DNA from: Paracoccaceae bacterium
Lineage (GTDB): Bacteria > Pseudomonadota > Alphaproteobacteria > Rhodobacterales > Rhodobacteraceae
Direction of reading: 5' to 3'
DNA length: 64,000 nt
Assembly: GCA_020425085.1 (NCBI GenBank)
Contig: JAGQRW010000001.1
Location: 248,001-312,000, forward strand
Shown here: positions 8,890 to 18,819 of the stretch, piece after piece
Numbering within the stretch: the stretch's first letter is position 1
Layout of the letters: every line of letters begins with the position of its first letter
The notes under the pieces: generated by a model
Told to the model about the DNA's origin: nothing
Databases searched by the model: none
What the model saw: only the letters and a program-made list of their open reading frames with translations
Made by a program: the position numbers and the translations under genes

Positions 8890-9564
8890 GTGAAAGAGTC
8901 ATTCAAATCCTTCCTGCGCGGTCCAGTCGGCAGTTGGCTGATCTCGCTCTACCTCAGATGCGTCAGCCTGACCTCGCGGCATATCTACGAGCCGGAAGAC
9001 CCTGACAACCGCTTTGGCACCGGTGGTCCGGTGATCTATGCCACCTGGCACGGGCAGAATTTCGTCTTTGCCTTTCGGTTTGCCAAGGGGCGTCATCCTA
9101 CCCTGCTGGTGGCACAACACGGCGACGGGCGCATGGTCGGTCAGGCGATGCAATATCTTGGCGTTCCACTGGTTTTCGGCAGCGGCAGCACCGAGCGGAC
9201 CGATATCAACAAGGGCGGTGCGCGGGCGTTCTTGCAACTGCTCAAGGAGTTGCGGCGCGGCCAATCCGTGACCCTGACCGCAGATGTACCGAAAACCGCA
9301 CGCGAGGTCGGCGAGGGCATCATCCTGATGGCGCGAAAAAGCGGTGTACCGATCATTCCGGTGGCAATGACCACCTCGCGGCGCAAGATCCTGAAAACCT
9401 GGGACCGGATGCAATGGAACCTGCCGTTTTCGCGTCTGGTATTCGTTGAAGGCGCTCCGATCACGGTGCCGGATGACGGTGCACCCCTGACGCCTTATCA
9501 GGCCAGACTGGCTGAGGCGCTGGAATCCGCGCAACTGCGGGCCTTTGCACTGGCCGATCAATAG
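8890..9564 (+). CDS. DUF374 lysophospholipid acyltransferase family protein
   Basis: A 225-residue protein of the DUF374 branch of acyltransferases, which are related to lipid A and glycerolipid acyltransferases. Visible motifs are IYATWHGQNF (catalytic-His-like), LVAQHGDGRMVGQAMQYLGV, FGSGSTERTDINKGGARAFL and TADVPKTAREVGEGIILMAR with SGVPIIPVAMTTSRR. An N-terminal hydrophobic stretch (VGSWLISLYLRCV) suggests inner-membrane association. The GTG at 8890 is preferred, since a start at 8800 would place the rpsD promoter inside the gene. The acyl acceptor is not evident. Confidence 0.82.
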   Translation: MKESFKSFLRGPVGSWLISLYLRCVSLTSRHIYEPEDPDNRFGTGGPVIYATWHGQNFVFAFRFAKGRHPTLLVAQHGDGRMVGQAMQYLGVPLVFGSGSTERTDINKGGARAFLQLLKELRRGQSVTLTADVPKTAREVGEGIILMARKSGVPIIPVAMTTSRRKILKTWDRMQWNLPFSRLVFVEGAPITVPDDGAPLTPYQARLAEALESAQLRAFALADQ

Positions 9565-9576
9565 ACGGTTAAGGTT

Positions 9577-10683
9577 TCAACCGGCCGCCCTGGCCAGTGC
9601 TAGCGGCAGTGCTTCGGCAAATTTCGCCAAATCCTCGGGCCTGCCAGCGGTCAGGCGGATGCAGCGGTTTTGTGGTGCCACAAATGGCATACGCGCAAAA
9701 ACCCCCTCGGCGATCAGACCGTCCAGCACCCGCTTGGCAAATTCACCGTCGCGGCCGCAATCAATGGCCACGAAATTGGTTGATGACGGCACCACCGTCA
9801 AACCGTTATCCGCCGCAATCGCTGCTATTCTGTCCCTTGCCGCTGCTACATTGGCAATGGTTTGCTTCAGGTATTCACCATCCGCAAGTGCCGCCAATGC
9901 CCCCGCCTGCGAAATGCGGTTCATGCCGAAATGGTTGCGGATCTTGTTGAAACCGTCGATCAGGCCGGCGGCCCCAATACCATATCCGACCCGCGCACCG
10001 GCCATGCCATAGGCCTTGGAAAAGGTGCGAAACCGGATTACCTGCGCATTGGTCACATCCAGTGGCGGCGCGGTATCCGGTGCCGCGAATTCCAGATAAG
10101 CCTCATCCAGCACCAGCAACGAGCCTTTGGGAACCGCGTCTATCATCGCCTGAATGGTGGCGGCGGGATGACAGGTACCCATGGGGTTGTCGGGATTGGC
10201 AATATAGATCAGCTTGGGCGCAATCTCGTTGGCCGCCTTTATCAGTGCCAAGGGATCCTCAAAATCACCCTTGTAGGGCACCGCCGTCAAATCCCCGCCA
10301 AACCCCGCAACGTGGAAATTGAAAGTCGGATACGCCCCGGCCGAGGTGACAACCCGGTCGCCCGGCTCGACCAGCATCCGGCAGAGATAGCCCAAGAGCG
10401 CGTCGATCCCTTCGCCAACTATGATGTTCTCTGCAGGCACATGGTGATGCGCCGCCAGCGCCGCCTTCAGATCGAAATTCTCAGGATCACCATATTGCCA
10501 GACCCCGTCAGCGGCGGCCTGCATCGCGGCGCTGGCCCTGGGCGACGGGCCGAACACGTTCTCATTGGCACCAAGGCGGGCGTCGAATCTGGCCCCCCTC
10601 GCCCGTTCCTGGGTTTCCGGCCCGACAAACGGAACCGTTGCAGGCAACGAGGCGACAAGGCGGGTATATCTGGGTCCAGTCAT
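9577..10683 (-). CDS. hisC: Histidinol-phosphate aminotransferase-like PLP enzyme
   Basis: A fold-type I aminotransferase of the HisC family (368 residues), which in histidine synthesis converts imidazole acetol phosphate to histidinol phosphate. The family pattern is present: LGANENVFGPSP, YGDPENFDLKAALA, NPDNPMGT, VLDEAYLEF and the PLP lysine in RTFSKAYGMAGARVGYG (near residue 225), then RNHFGMNRISQAGALAAL and a C-terminal IRLTAGRPEDL. It follows valS on the same strand after 60 bases. Members also act on phenylalanine or other amino acids, so the precise substrate is open. Confidence 0.85.
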   Translation of the reverse strand: MTGPRYTRLVASLPATVPFVGPETQERARGARFDARLGANENVFGPSPRASAAMQAAADGVWQYGDPENFDLKAALAAHHHVPAENIIVGEGIDALLGYLCRMLVEPGDRVVTSAGAYPTFNFHVAGFGGDLTAVPYKGDFEDPLALIKAANEIAPKLIYIANPDNPMGTCHPAATIQAMIDAVPKGSLLVLDEAYLEFAAPDTAPPLDVTNAQVIRFRTFSKAYGMAGARVGYGIGAAGLIDGFNKIRNHFGMNRISQAGALAALADGEYLKQTIANVAAARDRIAAIAADNGLTVVPSSTNFVAIDCGRDGEFAKRVLDGLIAEGVFARMPFVAPQNRCIRLTAGRPEDLAKFAEALPLALARAAG

Positions 10684-10743
10684 GGCAAAACCAAAGCTGA
10701 TTTCTGTGCCTTCGGCAAGAGGGCGCGTATGATGTAGCGACTC

Positions 10744-13700
10744 CTAGCCAAGGGAGGCGATCCGGTCATAGGCCGAAGTCAGGGTGGCAATCTCTTCGTC
10801 AATCAACAACAGCCGGTCGCGCTGCGTCTGCACCACATCGGCGGGGGCATTGGCCAGAAACTTTTCATTCGCCAGCTTGCCGTTCAGCCCGCCCGCCTCG
10901 CGGCCAAGCTTGTCCAATGCCTTTTGCAGACGCGCCTTTTCCGCTGCGACATCAATCACATCGGCCAGCGGCAGGCAGAACGTGCCGCCCTCGACCGCCA
11001 GCGTCACCGCACCTTTTGGTGCATCCTTGGCCGCCTCCAACGTTTCAATCCGCGCCAGACGCATGATCATCGGCAGATTGCCGGTAAGGGCCGCCTGCCC
11101 GGCATTGTCCAGATCAAGCTGGATCATCCTGATCTTGGCCCCGGCCGGCACGTTCATTTCCTGACGCACCGAGCGGATCTGTTCAATCAGCCCAATCACC
11201 CAGTTCATTTCACGATCCGCCGCCGGATCAACCAGTTCCGCCATGGTATAGGTCGGCCAATCGGCATGGATCAGCATGCTTTGGCGTTCGGCAATGTCGC
11301 CCCAAAGTTGCTCGGTGATGAACGGCATGATCGGGTGCAACAGGATCAGGCACTGATCAATCGCCCAGGCCATGGTGGCGCGGGTTTCGGCCTTGGCCGC
11401 TTCATCCTCGCCCTGGAACAAGGGCTTGGCCAGTTCCACGTACCAGTCGCAAACCTTGCCCCAGACATGAGCATAAAGCGCGCCCGCCGCATCGTTGAAA
11501 CGAAACTGCATGAGCGAGGCATCGACCGCCTCGCGCACCCTTGCGGTTTCGCCAATGATCCATTTGTTCACTGTATGCGAAACATGGGCCGGGTCAAAAT
11601 CCGCCACCGGCTTGCAATCGTTCATTTCGGCAAAACGCGAAGCATTCCAAAGTTTGGTGCCAAAGTTGCGATAGCCCGCGATCCGTTGCGTGCTGAGCTT
11701 CAGATCCCGCCCCATCGCCGCCATCGCGGTCAGGGTGAAACGCACCGCATCGGCGCCGTATTCGTCGATCAGTTCCAGCGGGTCGAGCACGTTGCCAAGC
11801 GATTTCGACATCTTCTTGCCGCTTTCATCACGCACCAGCGCGTGGACATAAACGGTATCAAAAGGTTTCTGCCCGACCACCGCATATTGCATCATCATCA
11901 TCCGGGCGACCCAGAAAAAGATGATGTCAAAGCCGGTGATCAACACGCTGGTTGGGAAGTATTTCTGCAACGCCTCGTTCTTGGCATCTAGTTCCGCATC
12001 GCCGGTCCAGCCGAGCGTGCCGATCGGCCAGAGGCCGGAGGAGAACCAGGTGTCGAGGACATCGGGGTCGCGGAAGATTGGCGTGGCTCGGTCACCTGCA
12101 CTGTTGCGCCTTGCGCCACTCAGCCAAGCATCAAGTGCTGCGGCACCGAAAAACTTGTCAAACTCAACCCGATCTCCACTATCAGCTTCAATAACTAAAA
12201 TTTCTGTACCATAATATTCCTTCGCTGCATTGATCGCCTGTTCTTCAGACGCGACACAGCAACGCCAATATGTGGCCGAGTCGTAACTCAGAGATACTTT
12301 CCCCGTTTCATCAACGCGTTTCTTCGGCCCATACCAAACCGGAATCTGATGCCCCCACCATAACTGGCGGGAAATGCACCAAGGCTCGATATTCTCCAGC
12401 CAGTGAAAATACACCTTCTTGTCGGATTCCGGCAGGATTACCGTGTCGCCATTGCGCACCGCATCAATTGCGGGCTGCACGATTTCTGCGGTATCGACAA
12501 ACCACTGATCGGTCAGCATCGGTTCGATCACCACCTTGGAACGATCGCCAAATGGCTGCATGATCAGCTTGTTTTCGACAAATGGCACGCCGTCAGCATC
12601 CGGCACCGCCAACCCTTCGGCGGTAATATCGGCAACCACGCGTTTTCGCGCCTCAAACCGGTCAAGCCCGCGATATTCATCCGGCACAAGGTTGATGGCA
12701 TCAACCTCGGCCTCGGTAAATTCCCTGCCCTTGACAATGGCCTGCGCCTTGGCAGCCTCATCACCATAAGCCGCACCATCGGTGCGCATCGCACCTTTGG
12801 TGTCCATCAGACGATAACAGGGGATATTGCCCCGCTTGGCGACCGCATAGTCGTTGAAATCATGCGCGCCGGTGATCTTGACGGCGCCTGAACCGAAATT
12901 CTTGTCGGGGTATTCATCGGTGATGATCGGGATCAGGCGGCGGTGTTCCCTGGGGCCAACCGGGATTTCACACAGCATGCCGACAATGGGCGCATAGCGT
13001 TCATCGCTGGGATGCACCGCCACCGCGCCGTCCCCCAGCATGGTTTCGGGCCGGGTCGTGGCGATGGAGATGTAGTCGCGCGTTTCGCGCAAGGTGACGT
13101 TGCCATCTTGGTCTTTCTCGACATATTCATAGGTCGCACCATTCGCCAGCGGGTATTTGAAATGCCACATATGGCCCGCAACCTCGATATTCTCGACCTC
13201 AAGATCGCTGATCGCGGTTTCAAAATGCGGATCCCAGTTGACCAGCCGCTTGCCGCGATAGATCAGGCCCTTGTTGTACATATCGACAAAGACCTTGATC
13301 ACCGCGTCGTGAAAATTCGGCCCCGTACCCCTGTCAGGATCGCCCGCTGCACCGCCCATGGTGAACGCCTCGCGGCTCCAGTCACACGACGCGCCAAGGC
13401 GTTTTAGCTGGCCGATGATATTGCCGCGCGATTTGACCTTTTGCTGCCAGACCCTTTCGATGAATGCCTCGCGGCCCATTTCGCGCCGACTTGGTTCCTG
13501 ATTGGCGGCCAGTTCGCGTTCCACCACCATCTGCGTCGCGATGCCTGCGTGATCGGTGCCGGGTTGCCACAGCGTGTCGTCGCCCTGCATGCGGTGCCAG
13601 CGGATCAGGATATCCTGAAGCGTGTTGTTGAACGCATGCCCCATATGGAGGCTGCCGGTAACATTCGGCGGCGGGATCATGATGGAAAATGGGCGCGCGC

Positions 13701-13803
13701 CGGCCCGCGCATTGGCCCCGGCCTTGAACGCACCCACGTCTTCCCATTTCTGATAGATCACCGCTTCGGCGGCAGCCGGATCAAAGTTCTTTTCCATCGG
13801 CAT
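10744..13803 (-). CDS. valS: Valyl-tRNA synthetase
   Basis: ValRS charges tRNA-Val. The class I signatures are present: [14 protein letters not shown] (HIGH, residues 47-60) and [10 protein letters not shown] (KMSKS, near residue 660), an editing domain between them, [24 protein letters not shown], an anticodon-binding region, and the C-terminal coiled coil ([20 protein letters not shown]) typical of ValRS. At 1019 residues it is long. The extra length is at about residues 495-575, between [11 protein letters not shown] and [10 protein letters not shown], where codon use turns visibly AT-richer. It lies between a dienelactone hydrolase gene and hisC on the same strand. Confidence 0.97.
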   Translation of the reverse strand: MPMEKNFDPAAAEAVIYQKWEDVGAFKAGANARAGARPFSIMIPPPNVTGSLHMGHAFNNTLQDILIRWHRMQGDDTLWQPGTDHAGIATQMVVERELAANQEPSRREMGREAFIERVWQQKVKSRGNIIGQLKRLGASCDWSREAFTMGGAAGDPDRGTGPNFHDAVIKVFVDMYNKGLIYRGKRLVNWDPHFETAISDLEVENIEVAGHMWHFKYPLANGATYEYVEKDQDGNVTLRETRDYISIATTRPETMLGDGAVAVHPSDERYAPIVGMLCEIPVGPREHRRLIPIITDEYPDKNFGSGAVKITGAHDFNDYAVAKRGNIPCYRLMDTKGAMRTDGAAYGDEAAKAQAIVKGREFTEAEVDAINLVPDEYRGLDRFEARKRVVADITAEGLAVPDADGVPFVENKLIMQPFGDRSKVVIEPMLTDQWFVDTAEIVQPAIDAVRNGDTVILPESDKKVYFHWLENIEPWCISRQLWWGHQIPVWYGPKKRVDETGKVSLSYDSATYWRCCVASEEQAINAAKEYYGTEILVIEADSGDRVEFDKFFGAAALDAWLSGARRNSAGDRATPIFRDPDVLDTWFSSGLWPIGTLGWTGDAELDAKNEALQKYFPTSVLITGFDIIFFWVARMMMMQYAVVGQKPFDTVYVHALVRDESGKKMSKSLGNVLDPLELIDEYGADAVRFTLTAMAAMGRDLKLSTQRIAGYRNFGTKLWNASRFAEMNDCKPVADFDPAHVSHTVNKWIIGETARVREAVDASLMQFRFNDAAGALYAHVWGKVCDWYVELAKPLFQGEDEAAKAETRATMAWAIDQCLILLHPIMPFITEQLWGDIAERQSMLIHADWPTYTMAELVDPAADREMNWVIGLIEQIRSVRQEMNVPAGAKIRMIQLDLDNAGQAALTGNLPMIMRLARIETLEAAKDAPKGAVTLAVEGGTFCLPLADVIDVAAEKARLQKALDKLGREAGGLNGKLANEKFLANAPADVVQTQRDRLLLIDEEIATLTSAYDRIASLG

Positions 13804-13880
13804 CGGGCGTCGTCCTGCATTCTGATAATCAAGGTCCGGCGCTGTTTACCCCTATCGCCGCCCAAGGGAAAGAGGCCGCT

Positions 13881-14615
13881 TCAGGCCGACCGGCCGAACC
13901 TTTCATCGAAATAGCCGATCATGTGTTCCCATGCCTCCTCCGACCAATGCACCGTCAGTGTGGCATGGCCGCGTCCGGGAATGGTATGGGTCACCACGCC
14001 ATCGCCAAATGCCTGTTCGATGGCATCAAGTTTGACCGCCTTGCACAAAACATCGCCGTCATAACGCATCGCCATTGCCGGACCCTTGGCCTGCATCCCC
14101 GCCTTGGCGGCAGCGATCTGATCCGCGCTCATATGCAGCGCCGATTGTCTGCCAAGCGGCAGCGACGGCTGGCTGGCAACGCCGCCGATCACCGCCTCAT
14201 CTGCCATCAGGGTCAGGGCAAAACCGCCGGTCAGACACATTCCAAGCGTGCCGACCATCTGCCCTTCATTGCGGTCGCGCACGTCGCGGCAAAGGGCAGC
14301 CATCCAGGCGGCGATGGGGCTGGCCATGTTGGCGGCGAACAGGTGAAATTCACGCCGCATACAGAACAAGCGGCCGATATTGCCCGCAAAGCTTAACCTG
14401 CCCAGTGGGCCAAACAGATGCGGCAGGTATATGCGATAACCGCTGGCCACGATCTTTTTCGCCAGCGCAATCGTTTCCGGACCAATCCCCGGCAATTCCT
14501 GCCAGATGATGATCGGCGGCCCTTCACCCAGAAAATAGACCGGATGTGTCACCCGATTGCCATCTTCCAGCGGCCCGTCAAATTCGTAGACCTCAAAGCC
14601 CTCAAGAAAATCCAT
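13881..14615 (-). CDS. Dienelactone hydrolase family protein
   Basis: A 244-residue alpha/beta-hydrolase of the dienelactone hydrolase family. The nucleophile elbow is GMCLTGGFAL, with Cys at the nucleophile position as in true dienelactone hydrolases. Candidate acid and base are the Asp in MRYDGDVLC and the His in PGRGHATLTVHW. An oxyanion-side IIIWQELPGIGP segment matches the family's E-x-G region. The ATG at 14615 has AAGGGG seven bases upstream. It is cytoplasmic, and the substrate is unknown. It is the first gene of a leftward run with valS and hisC. Confidence 0.85.
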   Translation of the reverse strand: MDFLEGFEVYEFDGPLEDGNRVTHPVYFLGEGPPIIIWQELPGIGPETIALAKKIVASGYRIYLPHLFGPLGRLSFAGNIGRLFCMRREFHLFAANMASPIAAWMAALCRDVRDRNEGQMVGTLGMCLTGGFALTLMADEAVIGGVASQPSLPLGRQSALHMSADQIAAAKAGMQAKGPAMAMRYDGDVLCKAVKLDAIEQAFGDGVVTHTIPGRGHATLTVHWSEEAWEHMIGYFDERFGRSA

Positions 14616-14807
14616 GAGACAACCCCTTGTTCTTGTCGCAAATCGTATATCACACGCTTGCAGGAAACCCCGAAAATTCTGCGGCAGTCATTGCATTGGC
14701 CGCAAGTTGGAAAAAAACGGCAGCGACTAAAAAAATTACTTGCCCGACTCAAAAAAATGTCCATAAGCGCCATTAATATGCAACCCAAGGACAGGGTTAA
14801 CACACCG

Positions 14808-14990
14808 ATGATTCAGACGCGCCATACAATGCTGAATTCCCCCGATCTGGGAAAGGGCGAGACGCCGATGCGTCGCGCCTTTCTGGCGGCACGTCTTGAA
14901 ACATCACTGGCAAGCTCTGCCGGTTCCCTGCGCACCGGCATCCAAGTTTCACAATACCTGATCTACGTCGAATCTGACGATTTCTTTTGA
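14808..14990 (+). CDS. Putative leader peptide ORF upstream of ornithine decarboxylase
   Basis: A 60-codon ORF, or 40 codons if the ATG at 14868 is used; that second start has an AAAGGGCGAG site six bases upstream and is more convincing. The shorter product begins MRRAFLAARLETSLASS and ends YLIYVESDDFF. No family is recognised. Its stop is 96 bases before the decarboxylase start. Position and size resemble the regulatory upstream ORF of enterobacterial speF, but there is no clear sequence identity beyond a C-terminal FF, so the role is inference. Confidence 0.4.
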   Translation: MIQTRHTMLNSPDLGKGETPMRRAFLAARLETSLASSAGSLRTGIQVSQYLIYVESDDFF

Positions 14991-15046
14991 TTGAAAACGC
15001 TGTATCCGCAGTTTTTGCCCTAACGACACTAACATCAACACCGGCG

Positions 15047-15064
15047 CTTGGGAAACTTCCCAAG
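15047..15064 (+). repeat. Perfect inverted repeat just upstream of the ornithine decarboxylase ribosome site
   Basis: CTTGGGAA and TTCCCAAG are exact inverted repeats separated by AC, giving a 7-8 bp hairpin that stops nine bases before the AGGA ribosome site at about 15073. There is no following T run, so an attenuator terminator is unlikely; control of ribosome access or RNA stability is more plausible. Confidence 0.6.
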
Positions 15065-15086
15065 CCAATCGTACAGGACACATGCC

Positions 15087-16223
15087 ATGGACGTTTCCAA
15101 CCCTGTCTGGGCCTCGCCCATCGAATTTCTCCAAACCGTCAATCCGGAAAATCCGGTTATGTTCTTTGCGCCCAAGGCATTGCAGGCGCGCACCCAGCAG
15201 TTCCTGAAGGGGTTTCCCGGCCTCGTGACCTATGCGGTCAAGGCCAATCCGGACATTTCGGTGCTGCAAAGCCTGGTTTCGCATGGCATTACCGGGTTCG
15301 ACGTGGCCTCGCCGGAAGAAATCCAGTTGATGCGCTCGCTCGCGCCTGAGGCGGCACTGCATTATCACAACCCGGTCAGGGCGAGGTCGGAAATTGAATT
15401 TGCCCAACGCATGGGGGTAAAATCCTATTCCGTCGACTCGCGGTCAGAACTGGCAAAGCTGGCGGAAATCCTTGATCCCGAAGGGGTGGAAATCTCGGTA
15501 CGCTTTGCCCTGCCGGTCGATGGTGCCAGTTATAATTTCGGGGCCAAGTTCGGCGCCATTCCAGCAGCCGCCGCCGATCTTCTGCGTGAGGTGGCAAGGC
15601 TTGGGTTCATCACCTCGATGACCTTTCACCCCGGCACCCAATGCACCGATGCCGAAGCCTGGCATAAATACATCCTGGCCGCCGCCGATATCGCCGCCAA
15701 CGCCGGTGTGAAGATCGAGCGGTTGAATGTCGGCGGGGGTTTCCCATCGCAGCGATCAAACGAAGCCGGTGATCTCGATGAGATTTTTGGCGTCATCGAC
15801 CAAGCCACCACCGAAGCCTTTGGTGACAACCGCCCGGCACTGGTCTGTGAACCTGGCCGCGCATTGGTTGCCGATGCCTTTGCATTATCGGTCGGTATCA
15901 AGGCCATCCGTGACGGTGCCGATGTGTTCCTGAACGACGGCATTTATGGCGGTTTGTCGGAACAGCACCTGATCGGCCTGACCCAGCGCCTTCTGGCGGT
16001 GCATCCTGATGGCACACTGGTCGCGGGCGAGGGCGTGCCGCATCGCCTGTTCGGCCCGACCTGCGATTCCATGGACATGATGCCGGGCGTGACGCATCTG
16101 CCTGCGGAACTGGCGGAAGGGGATTATATCATCTTCTACAGCCTTGGTGCCTATTCCACCGCCACCGCCACCCGTTTCAACGGGTTTGGCGATCTGCAAC
16201 TGGCAACAGTGCATACCTTGTAA
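15087..16223 (+). CDS. Ornithine decarboxylase (fold type III PLP enzyme)
   Basis: A 378-residue member of the eukaryotic-type ornithine/diaminopimelate decarboxylase family, which makes putrescine from ornithine. PLP lysine lies in VTYAVKANPD (about residue 50). HPGTQ, NVGGGFPS (phosphate-binding glycines), CEPGRALV and the active-site CDSMDMMPG cysteine, contributed across the dimer interface, are all present. The ATG at 15087 has AGGA eight bases upstream. The long leader suggests polyamine- or ornithine-responsive control. A related lysine/ornithine specificity cannot be excluded. Confidence 0.92.
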   Translation: MDVSNPVWASPIEFLQTVNPENPVMFFAPKALQARTQQFLKGFPGLVTYAVKANPDISVLQSLVSHGITGFDVASPEEIQLMRSLAPEAALHYHNPVRARSEIEFAQRMGVKSYSVDSRSELAKLAEILDPEGVEISVRFALPVDGASYNFGAKFGAIPAAAADLLREVARLGFITSMTFHPGTQCTDAEAWHKYILAAADIAANAGVKIERLNVGGGFPSQRSNEAGDLDEIFGVIDQATTEAFGDNRPALVCEPGRALVADAFALSVGIKAIRDGADVFLNDGIYGGLSEQHLIGLTQRLLAVHPDGTLVAGEGVPHRLFGPTCDSMDMMPGVTHLPAELAEGDYIIFYSLGAYSTATATRFNGFGDLQLATVHTL

Positions 16224-16278
16224 GGCGATTGGCGCCCGGTGGCAGCCGAAAATTCCCTGTGTGTTTTTGATTTCCCAA

Positions 16279-16300
16279 ACCCTGCCTGTCATGGCAGGGT
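16279..16300 (+). terminator. Hairpin after ornithine decarboxylase
   Basis: ACCCTGCC and GGCAGGGT form an 8-bp stem with loop TGTCAT, 55 bases past the decarboxylase stop and ten bases before the DUF2235 start. There is no U tract, so it may be a weak or Rho-assisted terminator or an mRNA end-stabilising hairpin. Confidence 0.4.
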
Positions 16301-16309
16301 CTGGCCGAA

Positions 16310-17311
16310 ATGACTCGCAAACCCAAAACCCACGTTGTCATCATGGACGGCACCCTGAGCAGCCTTGGCGACGGGCTTGAAAGCAATGCCGGCCTTACCT
16401 ATCGTCTGCTGACGGAGAACGGGCCAAGGGCCGATCTGTCTGTGATTTACGAAGAAGGCATCCAGTGGTGCACCTGGGGCAGTTTTCTTGACGTGATCGC
16501 CGGGCGCGGTCTGACGCGACAGATTCAACGCGCCTATGGTCATGTCGCGTCAAGCTATCTGCCGGGTGATCGGATTTTCCTGTTCGGGTTTTCGCGCGGC
16601 GCCTTTGCAGTGCGTTCACTTGCCGGGGTGATCGACCGAATGGGCCTGTTGCGCCGCGATGCCGCAACCGAGCGCAATGTCCGGCAGGTTTTCCGCTATT
16701 ATCGTGGTGACCCCGACAGCATTTCGGCCAAGGTCTTTTCGCGCACTTTTTGCAACCGCAAGGCACAAGTTGAAATGATCGGCGTCTGGGATACGGTCAA
16801 GGCGCTTGGCATACAGTACCCGTTGCTGTGGCGACTGGCCCCACAACCGACCGAGTTCCACGATCATAACCTTGGTGCCGCCATCAAGGCCGGATTCCAG
16901 GCGCTGGCGCTGGATGAAAATCGTGTGGCATTTCAGCCGGTCCTCTGGCAAAGCGACCCTGATTGGCAAGGCAAGCTGGAGCAGGTCTGGTTTCGCGGCG
17001 CCCACAGCGATATCGGCGGCCATATCGGGCATTTCCAGGCGGCGCGTCCGCTTTCCAACATTCCACTGGTCTGGATGCTGGATCGTGCCGAAGCGTGTGG
17101 TTTGAACCTGCCAAAAGGCTGGAAAGCGCGGTTTCCGACCGACCCCAAGGCCCCCTCCGTCGGCGCTTGGAGCGGCATCGCCCGGCTATTCCTGTTCCGC
17201 AAGCGCCGCATACCCTTGCGCGATCCATCGGAATCGATCCACTCTTCAGTTCGTCCCGATAATCCTGGCTCCAACAAGATCGGACTTGCAGAACCTGCAT
17301 CGGCACGCTGA
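16310..17311 (+). CDS. DUF2235 alpha/beta-hydrolase domain protein
   Basis: A 333-residue protein with the DUF2235 layout: N-terminal VVIMDGTLSS, a YEEGIQW segment, then the serine elbow LFGFSRGAFAVRSLAG (near residue 95), MIGVWDTVKALG with an Asp, and the C-terminal WFRGAHSDIGG carrying the His-Ser-Asp. The family includes the Tle1-type phospholipase effectors of type VI secretion, but many members are chromosomal and uncharacterised. No type VI gene or immunity gene is nearby, so an effector role is not supported. No signal peptide. It sits between the decarboxylase and cobQ on the same strand. Confidence 0.85.
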   Translation: MTRKPKTHVVIMDGTLSSLGDGLESNAGLTYRLLTENGPRADLSVIYEEGIQWCTWGSFLDVIAGRGLTRQIQRAYGHVASSYLPGDRIFLFGFSRGAFAVRSLAGVIDRMGLLRRDAATERNVRQVFRYYRGDPDSISAKVFSRTFCNRKAQVEMIGVWDTVKALGIQYPLLWRLAPQPTEFHDHNLGAAIKAGFQALALDENRVAFQPVLWQSDPDWQGKLEQVWFRGAHSDIGGHIGHFQAARPLSNIPLVWMLDRAEACGLNLPKGWKARFPTDPKAPSVGAWSGIARLFLFRKRRIPLRDPSESIHSSVRPDNPGSNKIGLAEPASAR

Positions 17312-17370
17312 ACTTCGCACTACAACAACAAACAGAATTCCACTAATGCGAAGTCCGAAAGGGGGGCGAA

Positions 17371-18816
17371 TTGGCCAGATCGATCATGATTCAGGGCGCG
17401 GGTTCCAACGTCGGCAAATCGCTGCTGGTGGCGGGGCTTTGCCGCGCCTATCACCTTCGCGGCCTGAAGGTGATGCCGTTCAAGCCACAGAACATGTCAA
17501 ACAACGCCGCCGTCACCAGTGACAATGGCGAGATCGGGCGGGCGCAGGCATTGCAGGCGCTGGCCGCCGGGGTGCTGGCGCATACGGACATGAACCCGGT
17601 GCTGTTGAAACCGGAAACCGACATCGGCGCGCAAGTGATCGTCCGGGGCAAGGTTCTGACAACTGCCAAGGCGCGCGATTACGCCCGGCTGAAACCGCAG
17701 CTTTTGCCAGCGGTTCTGGATAGTTTTGAGCGCCTGCGACAGACCGCCGATCTGGTTCTGGTCGAAGGTGCCGGCAGCCCGGCGGAAATCAATCTTCGCC
17801 TTGGCGATATTGCCAATATGGGCTTTGCCGAGGCGGCAGATCTGCCGGTGATCCTGACCGGAGACATCGACCGTGGCGGGGTGATCGCGCAGATCGTCGG
17901 CACCAGCGCGGTTCTGGAACCTGCCGACCGCGACCGCATCAAGGCGTTCATCATCAACAAGTTTCGCGGCGATGTCAGTCTGTTCGATGATGGCCTGGAT
18001 GAGATCACAACCCGCACCGGCTGGGCCTCACTTGGCGTGGTGCCGTGGTTTAATCAGGCCCATAAACTGCCAGCCGAAGATGTGGTCGAAATCGGCTCCA
18101 CCAATTGCGGCGACTTCAAGATCGCGGTGCCGCATCTGTCACGCATCGCCAATTTCGACGACCTTGACCCGTTAAGGCAGGAACCCGGTGTCAGTGTCCA
18201 ACTGGTTGAACCTGGGATGCCTCTGCCGGGGGATGCCGGGCTGGTTCTGATCCCCGGCACCAAATCGACCATCGCCGATCTGGCGTTTTTTCGCCAACAG
18301 GGATGGGATATCGACCTAGCCGCGCATATCCGGCGTGGCGGGCATGTCTTGGGCATTTGCGGTGGCTATCAGATGCTCGGGCGTGAAATCATCGACCAAA
18401 GCGGGATCGAGGGTGTGCCGGGGCGTGTTCAGGGACTTGGCCATCTGGATGTCGTGACCGAGATGCTGCCGGAAAAAAACCTGCGAAACGTCATCGCAAC
18501 CTGCCTGGCCGATCAAACGTCGGTTACTGGCTATGAAATCCATATCGGCACCACCACCGGCAATGACTGTAATCGCGCGTGGCTGGCAATCGGCGACCGC
18601 CTTGAGGGGGCGCAATCGGTGAATGGTCGTGTTCAGGGCAGCTATTTGCACGGCATGTTTGCTTCGGATGCGTTCCGGCAAGGCTATCTGCAACGGCTGG
18701 GCATCAGCAGCTCGGGTCTGGATTATTCTGCCGAGATCGAAGCGACGCTGAACGCGCTGGCGCATCATCTGGAAACTGCGCTCGATCTTGACCGGATTCT
18801 TGATCTGGCGGGCTGA
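17371..18816 (+). CDS. cobQ: Adenosylcobyric acid synthase (glutamine-hydrolysing)
   Basis: CobQ performs the four successive amidations that convert adenosylcobyrinic acid diamide to adenosylcobyric acid in cobalamin synthesis. The N-terminal ATP-binding domain begins [20 protein letters not shown] with [12 protein letters not shown]; the C-terminal glutaminase-type domain has [14 protein letters not shown] with the triad Cys and a later YLHGMF. Length is 481 residues. The TTG start at 17371 lies behind a GGGGGG purine run. No other cob gene is within the window and the gap upstream is too short for a cobalamin riboswitch. It converges on the PopZ-like gene with three bases between stops. 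Confidence 0.96.
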   Translation: MARSIMIQGAGSNVGKSLLVAGLCRAYHLRGLKVMPFKPQNMSNNAAVTSDNGEIGRAQALQALAAGVLAHTDMNPVLLKPETDIGAQVIVRGKVLTTAKARDYARLKPQLLPAVLDSFERLRQTADLVLVEGAGSPAEINLRLGDIANMGFAEAADLPVILTGDIDRGGVIAQIVGTSAVLEPADRDRIKAFIINKFRGDVSLFDDGLDEITTRTGWASLGVVPWFNQAHKLPAEDVVEIGSTNCGDFKIAVPHLSRIANFDDLDPLRQEPGVSVQLVEPGMPLPGDAGLVLIPGTKSTIADLAFFRQQGWDIDLAAHIRRGGHVLGICGGYQMLGREIIDQSGIEGVPGRVQGLGHLDVVTEMLPEKNLRNVIATCLADQTSVTGYEIHIGTTTGNDCNRAWLAIGDRLEGAQSVNGRVQGSYLHGMFASDAFRQGYLQRLGISSSGLDYSAEIEATLNALAHHLETALDLDRILDLAG

Positions 18817-18819
18817 TCG

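Larger units (their letters stand above)
14616..15086 (+). promoter_or_regulatory. Long leader region of the ornithine decarboxylase gene
   Basis: The 470 bases between the divergent hydrolase gene and ornithine decarboxylase include an A-rich stretch (14707-14760), a small ORF (14808-14990) and hairpins, among them GCCGG/CCGGC at about 14919-14939 and CTTGGGAA-AC-TTCCCAAG at 15047-15064, which ends nine bases before the AGGA ribosome site. Alphaproteobacterial ornithine decarboxylase genes are known to carry a conserved leader called the speF motif. Whether this is a member needs a covariance-model search. Confidence 0.5.

Noticed and set aside
16310-17311. DUF2235 protein as a type VI secretion phospholipase effector
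   Set aside because: No VgrG, PAAR, Hcp or immunity gene nearby; neighbours are ornithine decarboxylase and cobQ.
17312-17370. Cobalamin riboswitch before cobQ
   Set aside because: Only 59 bases are available and no B12-box-like sequence is visible.
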